DNA of 64,000 nt, taken from contig JANJXV010000013.1 in the NCBI GenBank assembly GCA_024803745.1, forward strand, positions 35,858,501 through 35,922,500, read 5' to 3'. This document shows, piece by piece, positions 11,266 through 23,724 of this stretch (positions are counted from its first letter, which is position 1; each line of letters begins with the position of its first letter). The DNA comes from Megascapheus bottae. Its lineage: Eukaryota; Chordata; Mammalia; Rodentia; Geomyidae. The translations under genes were made by a program, and so were the position numbers. The notes under the pieces are model-generated. The model was given only the letters and a program-made list of their open reading frames with translations. It did not search any database and was not told where the DNA came from.

Positions 11266-12510
11266 AGGTTTCAGTATGGAACAAAAGGACTCAGGCGCTA
11301 GCTCATTGCAGTGGAGTCATTGCTTTAGCAGCCACCTCCCAGACCAATGAAATCTGGATTTTGGGGGATGGAAGTCAAGATTGTCCAAAAGCATTCATAT
11401 CTCCCCTGATGATCCTAAAGGATGGTTAAAGAGGAAACCACTTCGATGAAGCTGTTTCCAGAACCTCCAGAATGGCCTCTTTCCATGCCTCATTTACCAC
11501 CCTTCTCACTGAGTTTTTCAAAACCTTCCTTGAAATCTTGATTATTCTTGTCACCCGGAGTTGTTTGTTTCTTGTAGCAGGTAACCCCCATACTAAAATG
11601 GAAAGCACTTGTATGGACAAGTTTTCTCTGAACCCAGATACAGGTAAATCATCTTCCCAAGCCAACCAAAACGAATGGATCTGACAGCATATGGCTGACA
11701 CACACTCTTCCTTTCTAATGGCAAAGCCAAATGCATCCGTGGAAGATAAACCCTTTATTCCACTATCACAAAACCTTGCTTTCCCCCTTTATATATGGTA
11801 TTTGGAAATATTTTAAAGAATCCCTGGAATGCTTACACAAAAGAATACTCTAAATACCAACATATTCCTTTCCCATTCTCTACACTGGCTGGAGATATTT
11901 TAAATGTGGAGCCAAATAGATCTCCCTGGTAGCCAATGTGTAAATCAGGGACTCTGCACACTCTTCAGAGAAAATTGGCACCAGAAGGGATTTCTGGATC
12001 TTCTAAGAGTTTCTATTAAAAAAAAAAGAGTTTCTAAGGGTCTTACACTTTCCAGTTGGCCTCACAGGAGGAGAAAACATATTTTAAAGAATTAGAGTGA
12101 CAAGTGGCCCAGTATGAATGGAAAATTTTCTCCAGCCCGGATTTTAATTGTGTCGGAAGTTGGGTATGTGTGTGAGACAATAGCCCCTTTGCTTGGACCC
12201 CTTCTTGTGGTGAATGGTTGAATTTCAGACTCTGAGCAGAGCTGCAGGGGTGTCTCATGCAGCTTTCTTATAAGAAAAAAGAAAAGAAGAATGTGTAATT
12301 TGTTAGACCATGCTGGGAATAATTTATTTGCACTTGCCGTGGCATTGCTTTTAATCATGGTCAAAGGTGAAGCAAAGTGATGTTGATAGGAAAGAAATGC
12401 ATGTCTTGTTAAGTGCTAAAAGTGGAGAACTATATTGTGTTGTAAAATGTTTCCCACAAGTCTAGACCTTTGGGAACCTACTGCGCTCTCCTCCCACCCA
12501 CCCTTTTCTT
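11266..12510. other. No gene recognised
   Basis: Largely unique sequence. The overlapping ORFs near 11426-11701 and 12043-12364 have no recognisable domain or flanking splice logic. Confidence 0.4.
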
Positions 12511-12514
12511 GTGC

Positions 12515-12740
12515 TTAGCACTGAGACTTGTATTCAGGAGTTCGAGCTCTCAGTCCGCCTTTTCACTCACACCTAGCTCTCTGCCACTTGAACCACAAGT
12601 CCAGATTTTGACTTTTGGTGGTTAACTAGCGAGAAGAATCTCTCAGATTTGTCTTCTCCATCTGGCTTCAAACCTGAATCCTCAAATCTCAGCCTCTGAG
12701 TAGCTAAGGTTAAAGGGGTGATCTGTGGTACCCAGCTGCC
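12515..12740 (-). repeat. 7SL-ID composite SINE, diverged
   Basis: 'gcttagcactgagacttgtattcagg' and 'ctgagtagctaaggttaaaggggtga' mark the two halves on the reverse strand. Confidence 0.75.
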
Positions 12741-12744
12741 TTTG

Positions 12745-13555
12745 GGATTCTTGTCAAGTGTCTTCTCTTCATCGTTAGGCCACTTTCCAAGATTAGAAAT
12801 TAGCGTGCCAACTGCCACTTTGAAACTGTTGGATCTCTCTTGCCTATAGACATCTAACCTCTGGAGGCACCGTGCTTTCTCCTGTGATCTGCAAAGCAGA
12901 GACTTAGCATCCCAGGATGTGGGCTGGAAGGCTTTTGAGCAGACTACAGCAGTAACATCTTATAAGGTGTTGGCCTGCATTTGCAAAGCTGCTTTTAGTC
13001 AGTACAGACCTCAGATTAACACATCAATGCTCAGCTCAGCAATTCTATGCTCTCCTTTGAAATCCACACCACCATTGCCACTTGTGTGTGCCATCCTCAC
13101 AGCCTTCCCGGCCACCACTGCCCTAACTTCCTACTAGCTTGTCTTGTTTCTAGTCTCATCCGTTCTCCACACTGCAGCCAGGTGAGCTTTCAAAGGCTCA
13201 GCTCAGATCACACAACACTTCCACCTTTGCAAGTCTGAGAGCTTCCTTCTCCATAAAAGAAAACCCCTCATCTTTATGGTGACCATAAAGCCCAAGGATC
13301 TGAGGCCCTTCCCCATCCTAGCCCACACTCTGTGTAGGTCTTCCCTTTGCAAATGAGGTTTCAGAGGCAGGAACTTCTTTTGATGTCTTTAGCACAACAA
13401 CCCTACCTGCTACCCTCCAACCCTTGCAACTGGTGTCCTGTCTTCTTTGAATGTCTTCCTAAATCTTCCCTCATGATTGTTCTTTAATATTCAGACTTTA
13501 GCTCCAACTCGCCTCTTCTGAGAAGCTTCTCCTGTTTAGATGCTCTTCAGCATAA
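12745..13555. other. No gene recognised
   Basis: CT-rich unique sequence with short ORFs only. Confidence 0.4.
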
Positions 13556-13557
13556 GC

Positions 13558-13690
13558 TTCTCTCCCCCTTTTATTTTGAGACAAAGACTCACTATGCATC
13601 CAAGGCTGACTTTCAACTCTCAATTAGCCTGTTTTAATCTCTCCAGTGCTGAGATTACCCATGGGCACTGCTACGTCAAACTTGACCAAG
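13558..13690 (-). repeat. B1-like SINE fragment
   Basis: 'tttgagacaaagactcactatgc' followed by 'ccagtgctgagattacccatgggc' is the reverse-strand B1 pattern. Confidence 0.65.
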
Positions 13691-13794
13691 CACATTTGTT
13701 GTCCTGTTCAATCCTACCATTTCCTACTTTAACCTAAAGACCAAGAGATGAGAAAGGGTACTTTTTTTTGTCATTGTTACTATTGTTTTGATTG

Positions 13795-14015
13795 TTTTGT
13801 CGGATGTGGGGCTTGAACTCAGGATGTGGGTGCTGTCCCTGAGCCACAGCCCCATTTGTAACATTTTGGGGTTTACTTGGATATAAGTCGTCTCCAATTT
13901 AAAATGAAAAAGTCTCATGAAGACTCTTGGCTGGGCTAACTTCAAACCACAGTCCTCAGATCTTCTCCTCCTTGGTAGCTAGGATGATAGGCCAGTGTCA
14001 CCAGTGTCCAGCCAT
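13795..14015 (-). repeat. 7SL-ID composite SINE
   Basis: 'tgtcggatgtggggcttgaactc' to 'tgtcaccagtgtccagcc'. Confidence 0.88.
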
Positions 14016-14052
14016 AAAGGCTTTTTGTTTGGTTTGGTTTTTTAAATCCATT

Positions 14053-14290
14053 CCTGGGCATCAGTAGCTTACGCTTATAATCCTAGCTACTCAGAAGGCT
14101 GAGATCTGAGGACTGTGGTTCAGAACCACCCCAGGCAGGAAAGTCTGTAACACTGTTATCTCACATTAACTAGCACCTCACATTAACTACTATTGAGCTT
14201 GGCTCAAGTGGTAGAGCACCTGCCTTGAGATAAAAAGCTCAGGGACAATACTCAGGCCCTCAGTTCAAGGCCTAGGAATAGCACCAAATA
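14053..14290 (+). repeat. 7SL-ID composite SINE
   Basis: 'ctgggcatcagtagcttacgctta' through 'ggcctaggaatagcacc'. A short internal duplication, 'cacattaactagcacct/cacattaactac', lies between the halves. Confidence 0.88.
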
Positions 14291-14557
14291 TCTACTTCTA
14301 AATTTCCAGTACTTAGGACACTTTCCAGAACAAAGTGTGTGACACTAGGTCCCCAAGTAAAGCCCAATGTAAAACCCCAACATTATGTATGTAACTTAAA
14401 TCTCTATACCCAAATACAAAACTTATTTAGAAGTAATGTAATACAAAATCATTATTATAGTTCATCTATAACCCTCTTATCTTGGCATCAAATTTTGGTA
14501 TGATCTCACTTTCAAAGGAACATTGCTTTCTCAAATTAATAGTAGTAGTAGTACAGT

Positions 14558-14773
14558 AGGAAGAAGAAGGAGGAGGAGGAGGAGGAGGAGAAGGAGAAGG
14601 AGGAGAAGAAGAAGAAGGAAGAGGAGGAGGAGGGGGAGGAGGAGGAGGAGAAGGAGGAGGAGAGGCGGAGAAGGAGAAGGAGGAGGAGAAGGAGAAGGAG
14701 GAGAAGAAGAAGAAGGAGAAGGAGCAGAAGAAGAAGAAGAAGGAGAAGGAGAAGGAGAAGGAGAAGAAGAAAA
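14558..14773 (+). repeat. (GGA/GAA)n polypurine tract
   Basis: 216 bp with only two non-purine bases (C at 14666 and 14725). It is preceded by (AGT)n at 14541-14551. Confidence 0.98.
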
Positions 14774-15099
14774 TTAGAATTAGAATCTCTACTGCATCTT
14801 GAAACAAAAACCCCAAAATACCATAAACACTCTCTTCATTCACTTTTCCCTTAGTATCTCTCAGGGTAAAAGATTGCAGTCTACCTATTTGCACTTTGCT
14901 TTTCTTCCCATGTTACAAAGTTACACAGTGTAAGAGAATAGGAGGCCACATTTGATCAGCACTAATACATTTTCTATTTACTTAACCTTTCTTCAAAATT
15001 ACCAGTGACATTTATGTTGAATAAATGTGTGCATGCAAAATAAAAAATCCACTGGAACTTAAATCTGCAATTAGAGCAACGGCTGTTGCAGACAGCTGC

Positions 15100-15290
15100 C
15101 AGATCATAATGCTGATTAGAGCTGTTAGCCAGACTGCCTTGGATTCGAATCCCAGCAGTGCCATTTGTAGTGAGTGTGATCTCAGACAAGTCACATATGT
15201 TTTCTCAGCTTTGTTTCCTATGAAACTGGATGATAAGAAAGGCCACCTGACGGTGGGCTTGGTGACGTTCAATGCCATCTTTCGTGCACA
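15100..15290 (+). repeat. MIR SINE
   Basis: 'ccttggattcgaatcccagcag' and 'gatctcagacaagtcacatatg...tcagctttgtttcc' are the MIR core on the plus strand. Confidence 0.8.
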
Positions 15291-15294
15291 TGAC

Positions 15295-16755
15295 TTAGCA
15301 TGGGGCTTCTTGTAAACCTGCAATACAGGTTTATTTTAATACAATAAATGTCCTTGTTAATCAGACTAGGAATGATGGCAAAGACTACTAGAGTTATATA
15401 GGGACTCCCCCTTCAAACTTCATCACATTCCCTGTCTCTGCGCAACTATCCAAGGTTCAACCTAGATCCACTCTGTTCTTCTTCCTATTCCTGACCTTAT
15501 CTCTAGTATGACCCTAATGGCTAGCCTGACAGGAGAATTTTCATTGGTGACTCCTGCTGACATTGAAGTGTATACTTGGTTTAACTTACTCAGGATTCCC
15601 CTGGCTGGACCCTATATGCAGTTCTGATGTACCCTACTCCTTGTCTCAGTGGAGATGGTGAGTGCATGCTTTCTCACGTCTAGCGGATAGCTCAAGTGGA
15701 GTTGTAAAATGGAGTTTTTCAATTCTTCTCCATCTGGTCTCTTCCTGCCACTAGCTTAGGCTTCATCATTTATAGAAACGCTGAGGAGCTGATGTGGAGG
15801 GATGCTGAAATCAGATGCTGCCGGGGCTTGGAAATCCTGGCATCACGGAGTCCTGGAACATTTCTTCCCTCGTCTTTTCTTGGTCTAAGCCATCACAAGG
15901 TCAGCCCAGATTCATGGCTGTTCCCTTCCCTGCCTTCATGTTCAGTGTCCCATATCTTAGCCCTCTCCTCTCCCTGGAAGCATGCCTGGAATAAAGCAAG
16001 GAAACAAAACACCTTATATCCAAAGTGTTTTTGGCTTGATGAAGTCTGTATGAAAGCAAGGGAGTTTGTATGGACTCCTCACTCTGAACAACTGCATTCG
16101 TGGTGCTGTTCTTGGTGCTGGACTCCCTCCGCCTGCTCCTAAGAGCGATGATCTAAATGGCAGCATAAAGAGTGGTAACAAACAGAAAGAGAGACAAAGG
16201 ACATAGACATAATAAAGTTTATGGAAGCAATTGGAAAGGCCAATTTTCTAAAAGAAATTTCCAGGGGGAAAAATGATAGTCCTTTGTTTGACATTATTTT
16301 GAAATACAGACATCCTTTACCATTCAAAATCCAAAACCAAGCTACCTACAAATACATTTCAGATAAATCCCTTGCTCCCCAATCTAGCCTCTCCTCTACA
16401 ACTATAAAAAAAAACCCCAGGAATTAAACAAATTTAGATAACACAGACTTGACTCATGGTTTAGTCTCAAGAAGTGAAATAAATTGGATAATAGACTAGA
16501 GGTGTAACTTCAGATTATTTATTCTGGTGATATTTATTGAGTGGTCTGTGTTCCAGAGAGTATACTTGGTAATCAGAGAGTAGTGAACACGGAGGATGAA
16601 GTCACTGTTGCCATGGAGATAACATTTTTATGGAGAAGACTGAAGGTAAATAAATATAAATACTTTGAGATACTAATAAATACAATGAAGAAAATAATCA
16701 ACATTTACTGAAAGAGAATGGGAATTATATGTTATGGAGAATATTGCATATAATT
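15295..16755. other. No gene recognised
   Basis: Mostly single-copy-looking sequence. The 116-codon ORF at 15792-16142 lacks any family feature. Confidence 0.4.
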
Positions 16756-16757
16756 AG

Positions 16758-16990
16758 TAATAACCACTCACATTCACTTAGTGCTCTGTTCCAGGCACTA
16801 TTGTAATTTACCTGCATTAACTCATTTAATAATTAAGACCGAGGAAGTGGCCATTGCTATTACCTGTCACTTTATAGATGAGGCAGGTGAGACACAGACA
16901 GGCTGGGTCCTGACAAGGCCACACTGTCAAAGGTAGAGCTGAGCATTGAGAATAGGCTGTCTCACTTTAGGATTTGAGACACCCAGAAGA
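16758..16990 (-). repeat. MIR SINE
   Basis: 'tgctctgttccaggcactattg', 'attaactcatttaataatta' and 'tttatagatgaggcaggtgagacacagaca' are the reverse MIR series. Confidence 0.85.
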
Positions 16991-16999
16991 GAGTGGTGA

Positions 17000-17640
17000 G
17001 GGGGGGTAGTATGGGAAGAAAGGACTGAGATGTGAACCCCCCAAACACCCAGACAGAAAGAGGAGTTCCAAATTCTTGGGAGAGAAGCTCCAACTAGAAC
17101 TTTTCAACTTGATTTGACAGAAGGTAGCCTTCTAATCTCAATCTTCATTTTTTCCCTCATTACATGGCATAGTCTATTGCTGGGGCCTGATTCCAAATGA
17201 GATTCTGCACCACTAGTTTCTGGATTGAGCCCTGTCTCATCCCTCACAAGAGATCACTTTGTTATTCCTGTGTTCCAGCTTGTAGAGGAATTTGAGAGAC
17301 AGGGAGAGAGCCTATTAGTTTGGCTTGTGGAACATGTTTCCTGGGAAACATGTTAATATTTCTTTAGCTTATGTTTCCTCCAGGTGAAAGGAAGTTGGTT
17401 ATTTGTGTTGGAGTCTCATATACTTGCATTGTGTTCCTCTTCAGTTTATTTTGTTGACCTCTGGGCTTACATTGCTGTGTGCTCGTTTGACATGGAATTC
17501 TGGTGTTTTGTTGAAATTTTTAAATAAAATGCTGATTCTAGATGTGAAACCTGCTATTTTCCACTTTCAATGCTAAAAAAAAACACATAACAACAACCAA
17601 ATACAGAGGTGTCCATAAAAAAGTTATTGTGGTAGCCAGA
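17000..17640. other. No gene recognised
   Basis: No repeat or coding signal that I can name. Confidence 0.4.
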
Positions 17641-17644
17641 AGAT

Positions 17645-17830
17645 GCTTAGAGGAGCTGAATATGGTCTCATGGAAAGAATCTGAGTTGCACAGATCTGAG
17701 TCCAAACCCCAGTTCCCACACATGAGCTGTGCCAACTTGAAACGTTCACATAGCTCTAGAGCTGGGGTCACTTTGTGTATTAGTGGGGATAACGCTGAAC
17801 TTCATATAATCATCTGTCAAGATCTCACGA
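17645..17830 (+). repeat. MIR SINE, old
   Basis: 'tgcacagatctgagtccaaacccc' then 'gagctgtgccaacttgaaacg' follow MIR order. Confidence 0.6.
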
Positions 17831-18201
17831 GAGTTTGAATGCAAATTGTAAGTGAAGCATAACATATACAACAGAAAAATATCCACATCTTAGGTGTACA
17901 GCCAGACACGATTTCCCCCTCATAGGTATGTTTATGCACCCAAATTAAGAAAGGAACTATGACTAGGCCATCTGAATTCTCCCTTGTACCATCTACCAGT
18001 CCATAATCTACCTTACCATGTCAGTAATCCTTGATGTTCTGAAATGTATTAGGTGGAATTGTGAAGTACTTTTTTTTTGGGGGGGGGGGATGAAATTCAT
18101 CACTTTGTTGGAGTTGGGCTTGGCCATCGTCCCTGTTTTGTAACATTCCATTTTATCACAACTTAGTGATCCATTCAAATGTTGCCAATGGATAACCACC
18201 A

Positions 18202-18236
18202 CCTCCTCCTCCTCCTCCTCCTCCTCCTCCTCCTCC

Positions 18237-18267
<31 letters not shown>

Positions 18268-18330
18268 TCTTTCTCTATCTCCCTCTCTCTCTTTACCTCT
18301 TTCCCCCTCTCTTTCTCTCCCCCCACCTCT
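18202..18330 (+). repeat. (CCT)n then pyrimidine-rich tract
   Basis: About 17 CCT units to 18253, then impure CT/CCCT to 18330, directly before a reverse-strand SINE. Confidence 0.97.
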
Positions 18331-18560
18331 GCTGGTCCTGTGACTTGAACTCAGGACTTTGGTGCTGTCCCTGAGCTTCTTTTATTCAAGGATAGCACTC
18401 TACCATTAGAGCCACTGTACCATTTATGGGTTTTTTTCTGAGTAGTTTATTGGAGGCAGTCTCATGGACTTCCCTGCCTGGGCTGGTTTGGAACTGTGAT
18501 CCTCAGCTCTCATCCTTCTGAGTAGCTAGGATTACAGGTGTGAGGCACCAGCACCTGGTG
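18331..18560 (-). repeat. 7SL-ID composite SINE
   Basis: 'gctggtcctgtgacttgaactcagg' to 'gattacaggtgtgaggcaccagcacc'. Confidence 0.9.
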
Positions 18561-18684
18561 AAATTCTTAGTGTGAGTTTTTGCTGCTAAGAATCATTCTA
18601 ATACATAACTTGTGCAAACATGTATAGACATTTCTATACTTTTCTTGTATATATGTAGGTAGGTAAGGATGCATTTTTCGTGTT

Positions 18685-18765
18685 GCTTGGTGTTCTGGGG
18701 AATATACCCAGGGCCTTCTACCTATAAGCCAAGCACTTCACCATTGAGCTACACCTCCAGTGTGT
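18685..18765 (-). repeat. ID-like monomer fragment
   Basis: 'aagccaagcacttcaccattgagctaca' is the reverse complement of an ID A/B-box region. Confidence 0.6.
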
Positions 18766-18821
18766 ATTTTTTGTGGAGTATATTTTTAGGAGTAGGTTGA
18801 TGGGCCATAGAATATATTATA

Positions 18822-18865
18822 TAATATATATATATGTGTATATATGTTATATATAAATATATTGA
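18822..18865 (+). repeat. (TA)n-rich tract
   Basis: Imperfect alternating TA with TGTATA. Confidence 0.85.
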
Positions 18866-19164
18866 GAGCTTTTGTAAATGTCATGAAATAGTTTTGCAAG
18901 GTTGTCTATCTCTAACGTTTCCTTTACAAAGAAATTTATCTCAAGAGTCTTTTTAGTGAGTCAGTACATTTATCATATGAAACTACTTACCAAAAATTTT
19001 AATAGCCCACACCTTTGTTAATATCCCCAGTATATAAAATGAAGTATATTTCATTGTGTTTGCAATTTTTTCCTTGGTGAGAGTCTTTTCTGGGAATTTC
19101 TCTCACTTGGCCACCAAAAATCATCTGACAACCCCAAACCTAGCAGAGTTTAATCTGGCTGTTT

Positions 19165-19385
19165 TTAGCCTCTGGTTCTGGGGACTGAACTCAGAGCCTG
19201 GGTGCTGCCCCTTAGATTTCTCATTCGAAGGTGGCACTCTATCACTTGAGCTACAACTCCACTTCTGGCTTTTTGGTGGTGAACTGGAGGTAAGAGTCCC
19301 CTGGATTTTTCTGCTTGTGCTGGCTGCAAACTATGATTCTCCTGAGTAGCTAGAATTATAGGTGTGAGCCACTGGTGCTCAGCTC
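19165..19385 (-). repeat. 7SL-ID composite SINE
   Basis: 'ttctggggactgaactcagagcc' to 'ataggtgtgagccactggtgctcagc'. Confidence 0.88.
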
Positions 19386-19389
19386 ATGG

Positions 19390-20505
19390 TTGCCTCTCAG
19401 TAATGGTTTCAGTGTTTATCTCAAGCTTTTCTCACCCTCCATTATGTGCAAGTAAATTACCTTATGGCTTCCTGTTCTGACAAAACAGAAGGAACAACTC
19501 TCAGGGAGCACCACTTCTCTTATTCTGCTCCATCCAGTGAAAGCTTTCATTCAAAGCTGTCACATCTAATTGTATACATTCTCCTCTTCTGACTGACAAC
19601 CTTTTCGTTGTTTTCACCTCTCCCATGAGCCTCCTGTCTGCCTACTGTGGGCAGAGCACAGAGTAAATCATTTTGCGTGTTACTTCTTTCCCTTTTCCTA
19701 GAAAGCCCACGATGAGAGTTTTATTGCAGTTCTACAAACTGAAGTACAAAAAGGTTAAGTAAGCTGCTCTAAATCACGTAGCTTGTAAGTGGCAGGGTCT
19801 AGTGCTCATTACAGAGCTCTGAAGTCAGATCCTCACATGTCTTTATCTTCATCCACAAATGTACACTTAACTTACAAAGAGCAAAACACACATGCTCTGG
19901 ACTGTCCAACATCAGTCTCAGTGGATGAACATTCTATTCACTCAAGTCCGTGAGATGGTGGTGGGGAGAATCACAAATCAATGCCTCCTATCTGTGTTGT
20001 TAGCCAGTGATGGTTGGAACTATGCAACTGTACCCTCTCTCTTCTCCCTCCTTGCCAACCAGCTTGGTATTCTGCCAACACAGCCTTTCTTTCTTATGCC
20101 TGATACATGATATCCCCATGCTGATTCACAGCAGATTCCAATCGATCATAATATGTTTTTGTGGTCGAAAGGCAGGCTCCTGTCTGGCCCCCTCTGGTTA
20201 TCTCCCTTCCACTGTCATCAGGCCAAACCTTCCCTTATTGTCTGCTGATTCTCCTGTGATTATTTCAGGGCTGAACAAAGCAAGGGGGAAGTTCCTTCTT
20301 CTCGACATCTGTGCTCCCTGGGAGGTTAATGTAACAATATTTGTAATAATTAGCGTAAAGGTGTCTCATCTTTTATCCTTCCTACCTGTGACTACAATCA
20401 CGGGTTTGTTTGATATGGTCATGTTTTTGGCATCTTAGATTGTAATATCAAGACTATCAAATATTTCTGTAGCGAAGTAGAATGTTCTAACATTGTATCT
20501 CCACA
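19390..20505. other. No gene; MIR-like remnant at about 19700-19830
   Basis: 'aggttaagtaagctgctctaaatcac' with 'gtaagtggcagggtctag' suggests an old reverse MIR. The 143-codon ORF at 20007-20438 has no domain I recognise. Confidence 0.45.
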
Positions 20506-20509
20506 GTCA

Positions 20510-20690
20510 TGATAGCTTATTGAATACTTGGTATGTGCTAGGTGCTGTTCAGAATAAATTATGCATATCATATGATATAGCTTATCAAGACAATAACCCT
20601 GTGCATTCTGTTATTTTTCCATGTTATAGATGAAGAAATTAAGGAACACAAAAGTCAAGAAAAGTACCCATGTTTATCAGCTTTAAAGTC
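20510..20690 (-). repeat. MIR-like remnant
   Basis: 'ttgaatacttggtatgtgctaggtgctg' and 'catgttatagatgaagaaattaaggaac' in reverse MIR order. Confidence 0.6.
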
Positions 20691-20912
20691 AGAACTCACA
20701 CCTATAACCCTAGCTTCTCAGGAAGCTGCATTCTGAGGATCATGGTTAAAGCCAGTCTGGGCAGACAAATCCAAGAGTTTCCTACTCAAATTAGCCAGTC
20801 AAAAGCTGGAAATGGAGTTACAGCTCAAGTGGAAGAACACTAGCCTTGAGCAAAAAAGCCACGTGAGAGCCAGAAGCCCTGAGTTTAAGCCCCAGGACTG
20901 GCACAAAAATAG
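20690..20912 (+). repeat. 7SL-ID composite SINE
   Basis: 'actcacacctataaccctagcttct' to 'aagccccaggactggcacaaaaa'. Confidence 0.9.
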
Positions 20913-21680
20913 TCACAACTTGAACTCAAGTATTCGAATATAATAACTGTTTCCTCATTGTGCTCCCTCACATAATCATAGATACCCTGGCTTCTCAAAG
21001 GAGCTTTGTTTCTGATATTAAAGAAATTGGGATGGGCTTTGCCCTGCTCTTTATTGGCCAGCCACATAAAGGGGACATATGTTCATTTGTCTTATTTGTA
21101 AAATGAGGACAATGTGAGGTAACATGATGTTAAGTGAGGACACTACATGTTACAATGCTTGTGAGCTCTAAGGCACAGGTTAGAGGTGGCATGGCAAGTG
21201 CTGTCTCCTCACACTACTTTCTTCAAGATATAGGATTAGGTGGTCTAGATTTGACTTCAAGTATGATGGGGCTTCAAGATGCCAGGTAGAAACCCTCCCT
21301 CCCTTCGATGTTCTGCTGAACTGATGAGTTTCTTTATCACCATTTTTTGCCTCATCCAAACCCTTCAAAGAACACGAAAGTATCTGGCAGGTTTCTGAAA
21401 TGAAGCTTCACTCGATGTTGGCATTCTGTTTTCATGGTGAAGTGGGTTGGTACCAAAGGTCAGTGTGTCCCTGCACTCTCTTCCTGTGGAGCCAGGGCAT
21501 GGAATTGGCACAGATGGACTTGGGGAGGATACTCCCTGAGCTCCCCAAGGTGTCAGGGCCATGGCAGGGAACAAGGACCCATTCTCATCTGTTTTCTTCC
21601 CCAAACTCCAGAGTCACTTAGTCTAGTGAAAATAGCAAATTGCCAGTACAAGAGATTGAGGGAAGAGGTCACTGGCCAAA
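20913..21680. other. No gene recognised
   Basis: Unique-looking sequence with only short ORFs. Confidence 0.4.
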
Positions 21681-21681
21681 C

Positions 21682-21760
<79 letters not shown>
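21682..21760 (+). repeat. (GAAA)n(GA)n microsatellite
   Basis: About five GAAA units, then about 30 GA units. Confidence 0.98.
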
Positions 21761-21765
<5 letters not shown>

Positions 21766-23005
21766 CCATATGTAGCTTGATGCATGCCTATATTTACCAC
21801 TCCCTGGCCATGAATTGCCTCGAAGAGCACTGATGAAAACAGACAGAAAAGTGCTATGTGAGTTAGACCACATCTAGTTCTCTGACCTCTGGCAGAAGCA
21901 GATCTGTCAGGCAACCAGAGTCTGTGAAGTGGGACAATGATACTTTCGAGTCTTGAGTCATGTAATATGTAGAAAAGATATTGATCAGGAAAATGCCTCA
22001 GCTGTCAGTGCTCTTTTCCCCATTCACGCGAGGGATCATTAGGAGTGAAATTTTATTGTATTGATATACAACTCTCTTGGGGTTTGGTTGCAGAAGATCA
22101 AGTCCACTGTCTGTTGCTTGTGCAGGAATGGGAGGTATTAACATTGTCAGTCCTGAATTTGCTCTTGAATCAGTGAAATGACTTAAAAGTAAACTAGGCT
22201 GAACCAAAAAGCTGCTGACTTCTCTGCATAATCATGAAGCCATTTCCATAGCTGGTATTTCAAGAATCCAGAGGCCTCAGCCTTGACCCACAGCAGTGGG
22301 TCAAGAGTACCTCTCTGCACATGAGGTATCTCTAAATCAACATCTTGAGTGATGAATCTGTCTATTGGAGCCCAAATTATGTACAAAACCCAGCAACAGG
22401 CCTCTGTGTAGTAACGTTTTTTGTTTGTTTTCATCTAGCCCTGCATTACTATACAGAGTATTGAGGAAGTCTGTGGTGCAATCCACTTCAAGATGTCACT
22501 AAAATGTTACCATTTGAGCATGTAGACTGCATGGATGGGGAGCCACAGGTGCCTGATTAAGCTCTTTCTCCTATCTCACAGATAGGAGAGGCAGCAGAGA
22601 GGAAGAGAAATAGATGGCTCTACTTTGCTCTTTATAGATCAAAAAGGAAAGGTGAAAATTAACGCCTGTTGCCTAATGTGCAGAACAGCAGAGTTCTGTA
22701 CAGAACTTGCACTTCGGTCTCTGCTCGGGTTTATTGTTCTCTTTCTACCTACCCCAGACTTTGGGAAAAGTGATTTTCCATATAGCTTGGCTAAAATAGC
22801 TCATGTCCCCCCCCTTCCTCCTCCTCCATATTGGTACTCAGCCCGCCCTCTCTCTCTCCTTTCCTTCCTTCCTTCATCATGTCATAGCATATAGCTGCAT
22901 GAGAACAGACATAGCCCGAGTACATGCAAGATATTTCTCACTGATGCTTCAGAATCCCTTTTGGGCATATTGTTTCAATGACGGGGGAAAACATCATGGT
23001 GTTGG
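21761..23005. other. No gene recognised
   Basis: Short ORFs only; a C-rich stretch lies near 22805-22830. Confidence 0.4.
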
Positions 23006-23009
23006 TAGA

Positions 23010-23110
23010 AAGTAGCCAGCTGGGCTTCTGTCTTCCATCAATACATTTCTTTGCTGTGTGACCTTGGGCAAATCATTTAACTTCTGGCTTCAATTTGTGG
23101 AGAAATGGAG
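23010..23110 (+). repeat. MIR core fragment
   Basis: 'tgctgtgtgaccttgggcaaatcatttaacttctgg' type run, the best-preserved MIR core in the window. Confidence 0.85.
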
Positions 23111-23369
23111 AGGATGGGGCCTATGGTTCCTATAATTTCCTTCCACATCTGGTCCTGTCAACTCTTTAGAGGAACTCAACTCCTAAATGACAATTGGGGT
23201 GACATTTTTGGAAATGAGATGAAGGGGTTATTCTTTCTTTGTGACCTTGGTACTCTACTATATGCTTCTTACCTACTTGGTTCTATTCCTCTTCTAGCAC
23301 TTTCTATAGTGTCTTTGTAATGGTTTGTTGGCAGTCCTGTCCTCATTGTAGGTTGTAACGTTAGTACTC

Positions 23370-23605
23370 CTGGTTAGGTGCTGCTGACTCGTGCTTGTAA
23401 TTCTAGCTACTCAAGAGGCCGAGATCTGAGGATCATGATTCATCCCTTGCTTGGGAAAGAATACTTGTGAGATCTTACTTTTCAATGAATGAGCAAAAAG
23501 CTAGAAGTGAAGCTGTGGCTCAAGTGGTAAAATGCCAGTCTTCAGTGACAGAGGCAAGTGAGAGTGAAAAGCCCTGAGTTTAAACCTCTGTACCAAAACA
23601 TATAC
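23370..23605 (+). repeat. 7SL-ID composite SINE
   Basis: 'gtgctgctgactcgtgcttgtaattc' to 'gagtttaaacctctgtaccaaaac'. Confidence 0.88.
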
Positions 23606-23724
23606 ACACAAAAGACTAAGTACCCCTTTTTTGTCATCTTAGATTTAATCCTTAGAGGCAAAGCCAATTTAGCACCAAAGCCACCATCTAGGCTTCACTC
23701 TGTTTACCATTTGTACACTTTAAC

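Noticed and set aside
14466..14894. Long ORFs across the purine tract on both strands
   Set aside because: Arg/Glu/Gly or Ser/Pro/Phe repeats created by the GGA/GAA array.
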